A DNA stretch of 38,697 bases from Candidatus Accumulibacter aalborgensis (GTDB taxonomy: Bacteria > Pseudomonadota > Gammaproteobacteria > Burkholderiales > Rhodocyclaceae). The translations under genes and the position numbers were made by a program. The notes below the pieces were generated by a model. That model made no database searches. It was given only the letters and a program-made list of their open reading frames with translations, and was not told the origin of the DNA. This document shows, piece by piece, positions 8,123 to 16,617 of this stretch. Within the stretch, counting starts at the first letter, position 1; the number at the start of each line of letters is the position of its first letter. The DNA lies in assembly GCF_900089955.1 (NCBI RefSeq), contig NZ_FLQX01000147.1, forward strand, positions 1 through 38,697. The letters are read 5' to 3'.

Positions 8123-9227
8123 TCACACGCCCTGCTTCAGGCTGGCTTCGATGAACTGGTCGAGGTCGCCGTCGAGTACGCCCTGGGTATTGCCGACTTC
8201 GACGTTGGTGCGCAAATCCTTGATTCGCGACTGGTCGAGCACGTAGGAACGAATCTGGTGACCCCAGCCGATGTCGGACTTCGCGTCTTCGAGCTTCTGC
8301 TGCTCGGTCTGGCGCTTGCGCATCTCGGCGTCAAAGATGCGCGACTTGAGCATGGCCATCGCTTCGGCACGGTTGCGGTGCTGCGAGCGGTCGTTCTGGC
8401 ACTGGACGACGATATTGGTCGGCAAATGGGTGATGCGCACCGCCGAGTCGGTCTTGTTGATGTGCTGGCCGCCGGCGCCGGAAGCTCGATAGGTGTCTAT
8501 GCGCAGGTCGGCAGGGTTGATGTCTACCTCGAACGAGTCGTCGATTTCGGGGTAGGCGGAGACCGAGCAGAAACTGGTATGGCGACGGGCGTTAGAGTCG
8601 AAAGGCGACTTGCGCACCAGGCGATGAATGCCGGTTTCCGAACGAAGCATGCCGTAGGCGTACTCGCCCGAGATCTTGATGCTCGCCGTCTTGAGACCGG
8701 CGACTTCGCCTTCGGATTCCTCAAGCACTTCGACAGCGTAGCCCTTGCGCTCGGCGTAGCGCACGTACATGCGCAGGAGCATCGCCGCCCAATCCTGTGC
8801 CTCGGTGCCGCCAGCGCCGGCCTGGATGTCGACGAAGCAGTTCAGCGGGTCGGCCGGGTTGTTGAACATGCGGCGGAACTCGAGGCCGGACACTTCCTTC
8901 TCGATGCCATCGATGTCGGCGAGGACCGCTTCCAGCGTGTCGTCGTCATTTTCTTCGCGCGCCATGGAGAACAGTTCGCTGGCGTCGCGCAAGCCGTCGC
9001 CGACACGGTTCAGCGTCAGCACGACGTTTTCCAGCGATCTCTTTTCGCGGCCCAGTTCCTGCGCGCGCTCGGCATTGTCCCAGACCTTCGGGTCCTCGAA
9101 CTCGCGCTCGACGGTCTTTAACTGATCAGCTTTCTGATCGTAGTCAAAGATACCTCCGTAGTTCAAAGGCCCGCTCTGCGAGGTCGGCGAGCCGATTTTC
9201 GAGGGTGTTGAGTTGTTCGGCTTCCAT
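8123..9227 (-). CDS. prfB: Peptide chain release factor 2, programmed +1 frameshift
   Basis: RF2 releases peptides at UGA and UAA codons. The gene is read in two frames: codons 1-27 from ATG 9227 ([16 protein letters not shown]...RRYL) end at CTT-TGA. A +1 slip then continues in the frame starting GAC at 9145, giving 367 residues in total. The 1105-base span equals 3n+1, as this requires. The tripeptide anticodon SPF is in [15 protein letters not shown] and the catalytic GGQ in [16 protein letters not shown] reading frame open further upstream (to 9313) is not the true start. AGAGAGAT precedes the ATG. Expression is autoregulated by RF2 level through the slippery site. Confidence 0.98.
9143..9158 (-). 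promoter_or_regulatory. RF2 autoregulatory frameshift site
   Basis: On the minus strand the sequence reads GGAGGTATCTTTGAC. An internal Shine-Dalgarno element (GGAGG) stands three bases before the CTT slippery codon, directly followed by the in-frame UGA (9146-9144) and C. This is the canonical arrangement in which slow decoding of UGA by scarce RF2 promotes the +1 shift. Confidence 0.96.
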
Positions 9228-9315
9228 GATCTCTCTGATCGCTGAATGAATGAGCCGCCCATTATAGCGCCCGACGCTCCAGGCCGGGCGGGCGCAGCCT
9301 CGCGAAGGGGCAATG

Positions 9316-10137
9316 CTAAGGATGACCGCCGACGCGTCCCTTGAGCATGTCGATGATCATCGCTGCCGCCTGTTCGATCGAGCGGTGGGTGACGTCGATG
9401 ATCGGCCAGGCACGCCGGATGAACAGGCGGCGCGCTTCCAGCACTTCCTTGCGCAACGCTGCGACGTCGGTGTAGTCGGTACTCGCGTCCTGGTTCAGCG
9501 CCTGCAGACGGGCGGTGCGAACCATGGCCAGCCGCGCGGGATCGACGATCAACCCGACGATGAGCGGCCCGCGCACGCTCATCAGCCCGGCGGGGAGCGG
9601 TGCGCCGGGCACCAGCGGAACGTTGGCGGCCTTGATGCCGCGCGAAGCCAGATACATGCAGGTTGGCGTCTTGGTCGCTCGCGACACGCCGACGACGATG
9701 ACGTCGGCGCCGGCGAGATCATCGCCGGCGACGCCGTCGTCGTGGGCCAGCGCGTACTTCATGGCCTCGACACGGCGGTAGTAGTCCTCGTCGAAAGCGT
9801 CGCCCGAACTGGTGTGGACCTGCACTGACGCGCTGAAGTGCTCGGTCAGGCGACTGATCAGCGGCTCGAGCGCGAATTGGCAAGGAACCCCCAGACGGTC
9901 ACAGCCTTCTTCGAGCGCCTCGCGGATGTCGCTATCGCTGATGCTGTGCAGAACATAGCCTGGTGAGTTCGCCACCTCGCCGAGAATCTCGGGAACCTGG
10001 CTCAGGCGGCGGACCATCTTCCACAGCCGCCGCGCGACCTCGACGTCAGCGAGTTGGGCGACGGCGTTGCGCGCCAGCATCTCGACGAGTTCGCCCGAGG
10101 CATGCGAGACAAGGTGCAGGACAATCGTGGTGCTCAT
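9316..10137 (-). CDS. ppsR: Pyruvate,water dikinase regulatory protein (kinase/pyrophosphorylase, DUF299)
   Basis: A 273-residue bifunctional regulator that inactivates phosphoenolpyruvate synthase (or pyruvate,phosphate dikinase) by ADP-dependent threonine phosphorylation and reverses this by phosphorolysis. The P-loop-like [17 protein letters not shown] near 148-164 matches the family motif, as do the following [12 protein letters not shown] and the [20 protein letters not shown] segment near 222. The usual N-terminal DSTGET-like stretch is replaced by SHASGEL, a departure worth noting. GGAG lies directly against the ATG at 10137, which makes the exact start slightly doubtful. The target dikinase gene is not in the window. 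The upstream dehydrogenase ends 14 bases away, so the two are probably co-transcribed. Confidence 0.9.
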   Translation of the reverse strand: MSTTIVLHLVSHASGELVEMLARNAVAQLADVEVARRLWKMVRRLSQVPEILGEVANSPGYVLHSISDSDIREALEEGCDRLGVPCQFALEPLISRLTEHFSASVQVHTSSGDAFDEDYYRRVEAMKYALAHDDGVAGDDLAGADVIVVGVSRATKTPTCMYLASRGIKAANVPLVPGAPLPAGLMSVRGPLIVGLIVDPARLAMVRTARLQALNQDASTDYTDVAALRKEVLEARRLFIRRAWPIIDVTHRSIEQAAAMIIDMLKGRVGGHP

Positions 10138-10151
10138 CTCCGGGCGGCCGC

Positions 10152-10904
10152 TCAGCGGTGGTAGCCGCCGTCGAGGCGCAGCACGGTGCCGTTGATCATG
10201 ATGTTCTTCAGGACATGCAGAACCAGCATGGCGAACTCGGCGGCATCGCCGAAGCGGTGCGGAAAAGGGATCTGGTGCGCCAGCCGGGAATCGAGGTTCT
10301 TCTCCATGTTGAACAGCGTCTGCGTGCCGAACAGCCCCGGTGCGATGCCGACGACGCGGATCCCCAGGGGGCCGAGTTCGCGCGCCGCAGGCAGAATCAT
10401 GCTGACTACCCCGCCTTTCGAGGCGGCATAGGCTGCCTCGCCGCTCTGGCCCTCGTACGCCGCGACCGACGCCGTCGACAGGATCACACCGCGCTCGCCG
10501 TTGGCCAGCGGCGGCAAACGCGCCATGTCGGCAGCGGCGAGGCGCATCATGTTGAAAGTCGAGATCAGGTTCACTTCGACGAGCTGCCGGAAGTCGTCAA
10601 GCGGCATCGGACCGTCGACACCGACAATCGGCTCGGAGTGGCCGCGACCGACGCAGTGCACCAGCACGCGGGCCGCGCCGTTGGCGTCGCGCGCCATGGC
10701 CAGCGCATTTTCCGCGGAAAGCGAATCGGCCACGTCACAAGGGATCGCCAGCCCGCCGATCTCCTCGGCGACCTTATGCACGCCCTCTGCGTCGATGTCG
10801 ATCAGCGCCACCTTGGCCCCCGCCTCGGCAAGATAACGCGCCGTCTCGGCACCCAGGCCCGACGCTGCTCCGGTAACCACGGTCGGGCACGCCCAAAGAT
10901 CCAT
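10152..10904 (-). CDS. Short-chain dehydrogenase/reductase, 3-hydroxyacyl-CoA dehydrogenase-like
   Basis: A 250-residue classical SDR. The cofactor motif TGAASGLG is at 11-18, the acidic LIDIDAEG after strand 2 favours NAD+ over NADP+, and the catalytic Ser-Tyr-Lys set lies in [21 protein letters not shown]. The long insert before the Tyr, and [12 protein letters not shown] followed by [13 protein letters not shown] and the C-terminal [14 protein letters not shown], are as in the type II 3-hydroxyacyl-CoA dehydrogenase (HSD17B10-like) branch. This suggests a role in short- or branched-chain fatty acid oxidation, an inference from subfamily appearance. It is the first gene of the leftward group. 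The 266-base gap upstream holds an 8-bp tandem repeat. Confidence 0.9.
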   Translation of the reverse strand: MDLWACPTVVTGAASGLGAETARYLAEAGAKVALIDIDAEGVHKVAEEIGGLAIPCDVADSLSAENALAMARDANGAARVLVHCVGRGHSEPIVGVDGPMPLDDFRQLVEVNLISTFNMMRLAAADMARLPPLANGERGVILSTASVAAYEGQSGEAAYAASKGGVVSMILPAARELGPLGIRVVGIAPGLFGTQTLFNMEKNLDSRLAHQIPFPHRFGDAAEFAMLVLHVLKNIMINGTVLRLDGGYHR

Positions 10905-10987
10905 CCCTCACCTCCCTGTTCAACCGGCGTCGACAGCCGGCCCTGATCGACATTATCGTCGCTCGTCTGCCGGCGCGCAAACGGCCC

Positions 10988-11027
10988 GTCGCATGGTCGC
11001 ATGGTCGCATGGTCGCATGGTCGCATG
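10988..11027. repeat. Five perfect copies of the octamer GTCGCATG
   Basis: GTCGCATG occurs five times head to tail without error (40 bases), then degrades to GCC. It lies in the 266-base intergenic region between the divergent dehydrogenase and ybaK-like genes, 84 bases upstream of the former and 144 upstream of the latter. Such tracts change copy number by slippage. No other feature is seen in this gap. Confidence 0.95.
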
Positions 11028-11170
11028 GCCAGCGGTGGAGATTGACATTGGCGTCACGCGTCTGGACAATCGGCAGGGCTCGCTGACGGCGCCTCGGCAG
11101 GCAGCCAAGCTTTGTCCACTGAGATCACAGGCGATGAGTCGACTTCTCGCTTGGCGGAGAGAGAACACTG

Positions 11171-11671
11171 ATGAAAGCAGAGAACGCACTCCCCGCTGCC
11201 GCCCAAAGAGTGGCCGACAGGCTCGTGAGCCTCGGCCACGCACGGCCGGTAATCATGCTCCCCGCGAGCGGCAAGACCTCCGCCGAAGCGGCTGCGGGCC
11301 TCGCCTGCAGCGTGGCCGAGATCGCCAAGTCGATCGTTTTCCGACGCCTCTCCGACGACGCTGCGGTGATGGTGATTGCCAGTGGCGCCAACCGTGTCGA
11401 CGAGGGCAAAGTGGCGGCGCTCGTCGGGCCACTGGGCAAGGCCGACGCCAGATTCGTCAGGGAGCACACCGGCTACGCGATCGGCGGAGTTTGTCCGATC
11501 GGGCACCTGCGGGAAACGATCATTCTGGTCGACCAGGATTTGCTTCACTTGGCCAGCGTCTGGGCGGCCGCAGGCCATCCACACGCCGTTTTCAAGCTGT
11601 CGTCAGCGGAATTGTTGGCCATGACCGGAGCGCAGGCAGTCGACATCGCCGCGCGCGACGCGCCGGCATGA
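11171..11671 (+). CDS. YbaK/EbsC-family aminoacyl-tRNA deacylase
   Basis: A 166-residue protein of the YbaK/ProX editing family, which hydrolyses mischarged tRNA such as Cys-tRNA(Pro). Characteristic segments are AEIAKSIVFR near 47-56 with the conserved Lys, AVMVIASGANRVDEGKVAALVG, and HTGYAIGGVCPIGH near 99-112 with the GxxPxG substrate-binding loop. The ATG at 11171 is preceded by GGAGAGAGA. The stop overlaps an ATG (ATGA at 11668) that could start the downstream restriction-modification gene. No prolyl-tRNA synthetase is nearby. Confidence 0.9.
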   Translation: MKAENALPAAAQRVADRLVSLGHARPVIMLPASGKTSAEAAAGLACSVAEIAKSIVFRRLSDDAAVMVIASGANRVDEGKVAALVGPLGKADARFVREHTGYAIGGVCPIGHLRETIILVDQDLLHLASVWAAAGHPHAVFKLSSAELLAMTGAQAVDIAARDAPA

Positions 11672-11703
11672 CCCTGGCGACGGTTGGTCCTCGGGCCTGC
11701 GCC

Positions 11704-14369
11704 ATGCCAAGCATCTCCCCAGCAGCCTTCATCGCTCGCTGGCAACACGCCGACGGCTCCGAGTTGGCCAACTACCAGCTTTTCGTCACCGATCTCTGCC
11801 AACTGCTGGGCGTGCCGGCGCCCGACCCGGCGCGCGAGGACACGCGGGATAACGCCTACGTCTTCGAGCGGCGCGTCACTTTTCACCACGGCGACGGCAG
11901 CACGTCGACGGGCCGCATCGACTGCTACAAGCGCAGCGCCTACGTGCTCGAAGCCAAGAAAATCAGGCTCCGCGCCACGACCAGGGGCTTCGACGACGCC
12001 ATGCAGCGCGCGCGTGGCCAGGCCGAAGGCTACGCCCGCGCCCTGCCCCCCGATGAAGGCCGGCCGCCTTTCCTGCTGGTCATCGACGTCGGCCGGGTGA
12101 TCGAGATCTACGCCGACTTCACGCGCTCCGGCGCCACCTACACGCCCTTCCCCGACCCGCGCTCGCATCGCATCAGGCTCGCCGATCTGGCTGATGCGGC
12201 GCTCCGCGTCCGCCTCAAGACGCTGTGGAGCGACCCGCTGGCGCTTGACCCGACGCGCGTCTCGGCCAGAGTGACGCGCGAGATTGCCGGCCACCTGGCG
12301 AAGATTGCCAAGACGCTCGAAGGCCCCGGCCACCACCCCGAACTTGTCGCCGGTTTTCTCACCCGCTGCCTGTTCTCGATGTTCGCCGAAGATGTCGGCC
12401 TGCTGCCGCAGCAGGACGGCAAGCGCGCCTTCACCGCCTTGCTCGAAACCCTGCAGAAGAACCCGCAGCAATTCGTCCCGCTGCTCACCGCGCTGTGGCG
12501 CGAGATGGACAGCGGCGGCTTTTCGCTCGTCCTGCGCGCCACGCTGCCGCGCTTCAACGGCAAGCTGTTCAAGCAGCCGGAGGTGATTGCGCTCGATCGC
12601 GACCAGATCGGCCTGCTGATCGAAGCCGCCTACGCCGACTGGACGGGTCGAACCCGCCATCTTCGGCACCCTGCTCGAACGCGCCCTGTCGACCAGCGAG
12701 CGGCACGCCCTCGGCGCCCACTACACGCCGCGCGCCTACGTCGAACGCCTCGTCCTGCCCACCGTCGTCGAGCCCTTGCGTAGCGAATGGCGCAACGTCC
12801 AGGCCGCCGCGCTGCTGCTGGCCAACGAAGGCCGACTCGACGCTGCGCGCGCCGAGGTCGACGCTTTCCACCACCGCCTGTGCCAGGTACGCGTCCTCGA
12901 TCCCGCCTGCGGCTCGGCGAATTTTCTGTATGTCACGCTCGAACACATGAAGCGCCTCGAAGGCGAGGTGCTCGACCAACTGAACGCCTTAGGCGCTGGC
13001 CAACAGCGACTGGAGGCCGAAGGACTGACCGTCGACCCGCACCAGTTCGTCGGCCTCGAACTCAACCCGCGCGCCGCTGCCATCGCCGAGCTCGTGCTCT
13101 GGATCGGCTACCTGCAATGGCACTTCCGCACCCACGGCAGCGGCCTGCCGCCGCAGCCGATCCTCAAGGATTTCAGGAACATCGAATGCCGCGACGCGGT
13201 GCTGGCCTACGACGCGGTCGAAACCGTTCTCGACGAGCGCGGCCTGCCCGTCAGCCGCTGGGACGGTGTGACGACCAGGACGCATCCGGTGACCAGCGAA
13301 CCCGTGCCCGACGAAAACGCCCGTAGGCCGCTGCAGCGCTATATCAACCCGCGCCGCGCCGAGTGGCCGCAGGCCGATTTCATCGTCGGCAATCCGCCGT
13401 TCATCGGCGCTGGCGGCATGCGCGCCGCACTCGGCGACGGCTATGTCGAAGCGCTGCGCAACGCGTGGAAGGATGTTCCCGAATCGGCCGACCTCGTGAT
13501 GTTCTGGTGGCATCACGCCGCCCAACTCGTCGCGACTGGCAAGTCGCAGCGCTTCGGCCTGATCACGACCAACAGCCTCAAGCAGACCTTCAACCGCCGC
13601 GTCGTGCAGGGCGCACTCGACAAGGGTGTTTCTCTCGCCTTCGCCGTACCCGACCACCCCTGGGTCGACAGCGCTGACGGCGCCGCCGTGCGTATTGCGA
13701 TGACCGTCGGCACAATGACCGGCGGAGATGGCCGCTTGCTGAGCGTGATCGACGAGCGCGAAGGCAAGGGCGAAGGGCTGGACGTGACGCTGCAGGAGCA
13801 GACGGGAACGCTGCACGCAGACTTGCGGATCGGCGCGAACGTGGCGGCAGCCAAGGCGCTGCAAGCGAACAGCGGTATCAGCTCGCCCGGTTTCAAACTG
13901 CACGGTGGCGGTTTTATCGTCACCCCCGAAGAGGCTGGACGCCTCGAAGCCGACGCCCCGATCAAGGTCTACCGCAACGGTCGCGACCTGACCGACAGGC
14001 CACGCGGCGCGCTCCTGATCGACCTCTTCGGTTTCACCGCCGACGAGGTGCGTGCCCGCTATCCTGCGACTTATCAATGGGTGCTCGAACGTGTAAAGCC
14101 AGAACGTGATCAGAACGCACGAGCCACCTACCGAGACAATTGGTGGATCTTTGGGCCGACCGACGCCGTGGCCATCTGCCCTGCCCGAACAGGTCGCCGC
14201 CGTCGCCCGTCTGCTCACCGCTTCGTCTACACCCCTTTCCGAAGCCGAGCTGGCGGCGCGCTTCACCGGCAAAGGGGCATGGAAGAAGCGCCTGCCGCAG
14301 ATCATCGACACGCTCGAAGCGCTCGGCCGCCTCCGCCGTCAGGGAGCGCTGCTGACCGGCGCTGGCTAG
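11704..14369 (+). pseudogene. MmeI-like type IIG restriction-modification gene, frameshifted and lacking its target recognition domain
   Basis: The remnant resembles single-chain type IIL/IIG enzymes (MmeI-like) that combine nuclease, N6-adenine methyltransferase and specificity domains. The N-terminal part has a PD-(D/E)xK-like core, GRIDCYKRSAYVLEAKK near 78-94, then a helical spacer. After a frameshift near 12641-12648 (a 1-base gain or 2-base loss), the next frame carries the methyltransferase with motif [15 protein letters not shown] and motif [18 protein letters not shown]. At DNWWIFG (about 14137-14157) the frame breaks. The adjacent frame resumes with [12 protein letters not shown] and a C-terminal tail ending [18 protein letters not shown]. 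The roughly 300-residue specificity region expected between these is missing. The start at 11704 fits the family; 11668 overlaps the ybaK-like stop. Almost certainly non-functional. Confidence 0.88.
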
Positions 14370-14387
14370 GCGACCGCCAGCTCAGAA

Positions 14388-14443
14388 GCTGTGAAAATAT
14401 TGCCGCAGCCTTGCAAGGCCCTCATTCCCGCGCATGCGGGAAT
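14388..14443. repeat. 56-bp direct repeat, copy 1, ending in an ATTCCCGC hairpin
   Basis: It starts GCTGTGAAAATATTGCCG and ends with ATTCCCGC-GCAT-GCGGGAAT (14424-14443), a perfect 8-bp inverted repeat. It matches copy 2 (15083-15138) at 49 of 56 positions, in the same orientation. The two copies bracket the GNAT gene. The terminal hairpin has the ATTCCC...GGGAAT form of dRS3-like repeats known from Neisseria and other betaproteobacteria. Confidence 0.9.
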
Positions 14444-14511
14444 CGATCTGGCTGAGCCACGAAGAAAATGCCTCTCGATTGGTCACGCTCCCATCAGGAG
14501 TTGGTTCCCTA

Positions 14512-15002
14512 CTAACGCTCAAGCAAGACCGCCTGCAGGGAAACGCGCTTGTGTGCCGACACGACAGTCTGCGAGCCAACCTCCTTGAAGCCGAAACCTT
14601 CATGGAAACGCCGGGATGGCGCATTCGGTGGGTCGACGTCGTACTCGCAGGTAACGAGGCTCGCTCCGCTACTCTTTGCAAATGCAAAGAGATCTTCATA
14701 TAAGAGCTTGCCGATGCCGCGGCCTTGCATGGAAGCGGCTACCACGACCCGATCGACATACAAAACCTGGCGTATCGCGCCACGAACCAACGATAGTTCG
14801 GGCTGTCGTAAGCCCCTCCCTCGCGCAATGCCATGAGGAAAGCGGTGACTCGACCGTCCAGCTCGAGTACGCGGTGGTAGGCCGCTTCGTCGTGCAGTAA
14901 CGCCAGGCGCTCTGCACTGAGTGGACTGAGGAAGCGCGCTGACTCTTCGTTCAGCGCGAGGATCTGCGAGAAATCCATCGGTTGCGTGTCGCGGATTTTC
15001 AT
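14512..15002 (-). pseudogene. GNAT-family N-acetyltransferase, single frameshift
   Basis: The first frame from ATG 15002 encodes MKIRDTQPMDFSQILALNEE through DSPNYRWFVARYARF and then stops early. The adjacent frame continues with LYVDRVVVAASMQGRGIGKLLYEDL, containing the acetyl-CoA-binding QGRGIG motif, through FHEGFGFKEVG to the stop at 14512. Restoring one base in the A4 run at 14762-14765 (T4 on the coding strand) would join them into an intact protein of about 163 residues. The single lesion in a homopolymer could be a real mutation or a sequencing error. Substrate unknown; this subfamily often acetylates small amines or protein N-termini. The gene lies between two 56-bp direct repeats. 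Confidence 0.85.
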
Positions 15003-15082
15003 AAAGCCTGATTCCAGTTCAGCAGCGAGCAACGCGAGTTCGCTGCACTGCCAAGTCGGTGCCTGGTGGCCGACCCTCAGGG

Positions 15083-15138
15083 GCTGTGAAAATATTGCGG
15101 CAGCCCTGCGAGACAGTCATTCCTGCGCATGCGGGAAT
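15083..15138. repeat. 56-bp direct repeat, copy 2, ending in an ATTCCTGC hairpin
   Basis: Starts GCTGTGAAAATATTGCGG and ends ATTCCTGC-GCAT-GCGGGAAT (15119-15138). It differs from copy 1 at seven positions, one of which breaks a base pair in the hairpin. Together with copy 1 it encloses the GNAT gene and about 130 non-coding bases. Confidence 0.9.
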
Positions 15139-15187
15139 CCAGGATCTACAACTTGTTTCCTTTAAAACCATATGATTGCTCTACCAG

Positions 15188-15207
15188 ATTCCCGCCTTCG
15201 CGAGAAT
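15188..15207. repeat. Third ATTCCCGC-type hairpin, facing copy 2
   Basis: ATTCCCGC-CTTC-GCGAGAAT forms an 8-bp stem with one mismatch. With its flanks (CCAG before, GACG after) it is the inverse of the GTCATTCC...GGAATCCAG arrangement at 15116-15142. The two therefore form a larger inverted pair about 90 bases across, similar to small non-autonomous repeat elements. Confidence 0.65.
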
Positions 15208-15251
15208 GACGAGACACGGAACCGCGTGTTGACAAGATCATCAAGGCAGCG

Positions 15252-15653
15252 TCAGTGAGCGGCGCCTGATGCGAACGTATCGTACCGTCGGCGATCGCTG
15301 CCGCTGCGCTGATCGCCGTTGACCGAATCCGGAGGGAGGCCGCGTTGCCGGGCATTCAATCGGCGGCACTCACCGTCCCGGCGGTCGGCCAAGTGGGCGT
15401 ACCGGCATCGACACCCGAACCCGCTACAGTCGTCGAGGGGCAGCGGTGGCGCCGCCCGAGCCAGGAAGCGCTTGCCTTCAAGACGCCTGACCCCGGGGCA
15501 GGCGTCGTCGTGGGGTTTTATCACTACGCAGCGATAGGGCCGCGGCGTCGGGTTCCCGGATGCCTCACGCTGGCCGTCGACGCGCATCCGCGTCCACCAG
15601 AGCCAGCCGACCAAGCCAACCAGAACATAAATCACAAAGAGCCAGATTGACAT
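15252..15653 (-). CDS. Small single-span membrane protein with Cys-rich and DRR motifs, function unknown
   Basis: A 133-residue protein starting at ATG 15653 behind AAGGAGGA, a strong ribosome site. Residues 3-20 (IWLFVIYVLVGLVGWLWW) form one membrane span. The soluble part has YRCVVIKPHDDACPGVRRLEGKRFL (read as YRCVVIKP and ACPGVRRLEGKRFL), then PPLPLDDCSGFGCRCRYAHLADRR, in which C-x-C-x-Y-x-H precedes an Arg-rich DRRDGE tail and a later SGSDRRR. The clustered Cys/His could bind a metal; this is inference. I have the impression that this CRCxYxH..DRR tail recurs in other betaproteobacteria, but could not check. An in-frame extension upstream to 15809 has no support. No operon partner is evident. 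Confidence 0.7.
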   Translation of the reverse strand: MSIWLFVIYVLVGLVGWLWWTRMRVDGQREASGNPTPRPYRCVVIKPHDDACPGVRRLEGKRFLARAAPPLPLDDCSGFGCRCRYAHLADRRDGECRRLNARQRGLPPDSVNGDQRSGSDRRRYDTFASGAAH

Positions 15654-16005
15654 CGCGTCGTCCTCCTTGAGATTGCTGTGGCGTGTTGCCGGACTTTGTC
15701 TGACCAGAGTCCTGCTGCGGAGTTCACTGGCACGAAAAGTCGTCGGTACTGTCGGTAGCCATACGCTGGCCAACGCCTGTGCCACGACCAGATACGGTGG
15801 TGCCGTCACCGCCTGCGGCCTCGCCCGCGGAATGGATTTTCCGGCGACGGTCGCCCCCCCTCATCCTGCGCGGAGTGACCCTCTAGGGCATCGACAGCGT
15901 GATGGCCCCGCTGCCGGTACGTAGCCAAGCCTGGGAACATCTGGCGCGCGATCTCGAGGTCGGCAAGCGGGACTCGATCACACGTGAAATCAGCCTTGGC
16001 ATCGA
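15654..16005. other. 352-base gap without a recognisable gene
   Basis: This holds the promoter side of the small membrane protein gene and the downstream side of the FmdE-like gene. Short open frames on both strands show no start context or family resemblance. No clear hairpin, repeat or RNA gene was recognised. Confidence 0.5.
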
Positions 16006-16617
16006 TCAGACACTCCGGCGAATCGTGAACACCGCTGCATCGTTGCCGTGGTCGAGCAGGAGTCGGCGAACGCGTTGCTGCCACAAGTCGCCGAATCGCC
16101 GCAGTTCGTCGGCATCAGCCAGTCCGGACACGCAGCGCTGCATGAGTGGGCCGATTGCCGGGTCGGCGGGCACCCGCGCCGGGTGCGCCGCGGCATCGAC
16201 CTGGCCGTGGCCGTCGAGCCTCGTATAGCGTATTTCGAACGGGATGTCCGCACCAAATGACAGCAACGCGCGACGTTCGAAGCGTCCGCCCAGCCCCTTG
16301 AATCCGCCCTCGCCGGCGGCCCCGGTGAGCAAGGAGACGACATTGGCGATCACCCCCGTGACGCCATCCGCAGCGGCTGCGGCAAACTCGACGTGCAGCC
16401 CGCCACGCTCGGGTAGCTCCTCGCTGTACAGGGCCCGCAGGGCTTGTCGGGTCAGCCAGAAGGCCGAGGCGACCGTCGGGCACGAATGCCCGGCGAGTTT
16501 GACTGCGTCGAGGTAGCTGTACTCGACGATGCCGCCGTCGGCGGCGCCGAGAAAGTCGGCCAGCGGGTCGCGCAGGCAGATGCGCGGAATGTCATCGAAA
16601 AATTCAGGGGTTTTCAT
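16006..16617 (-). CDS. FmdE-like protein (formylmethanofuran dehydrogenase subunit E family)
   Basis: A 203-residue protein resembling the FmdE family, whose members carry a conserved Cys/His patch and in some cases bind zinc or act with molybdenum enzymes. Visible here are DPLADFLGAADGG, then YLDAVKLAGHSCPTVASAFWL (39-59 region) with His44 and Cys46, GVTGVIANVVSLLTGAAGEGGFKGLGGRF (read as GVTGVIANVVSLLTG and GGFKGLGGRF), and a C-terminal WQQRVRRLLLDHGN. No C-terminal zinc ribbon is present and there are no methanofuran pathway genes nearby, so its role here is unknown. The ATG at 16617 lies inside the end of the hemerythrin gene (14-base overlap), implying coupled translation and a shared job. 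Confidence 0.72.
   Translation of the reverse strand: MKTPEFFDDIPRICLRDPLADFLGAADGGIVEYSYLDAVKLAGHSCPTVASAFWLTRQALRALYSEELPERGGLHVEFAAAAADGVTGVIANVVSLLTGAAGEGGFKGLGGRFERRALLSFGADIPFEIRYTRLDGHGQVDAAAHPARVPADPAIGPLMQRCVSGLADADELRRFGDLWQQRVRRLLLDHGNDAAVFTIRRSV

Noticed and set aside
9228-9313. Upstream in-frame extension of prfB
   Set aside because: It is in the post-frameshift frame, runs past the known zero-frame start, and does not resemble RF2.
10988-11027. Tandem repeat considered as a CRISPR array
   Set aside because: Units are 8 bp with no spacers; it is a simple tandem repeat.
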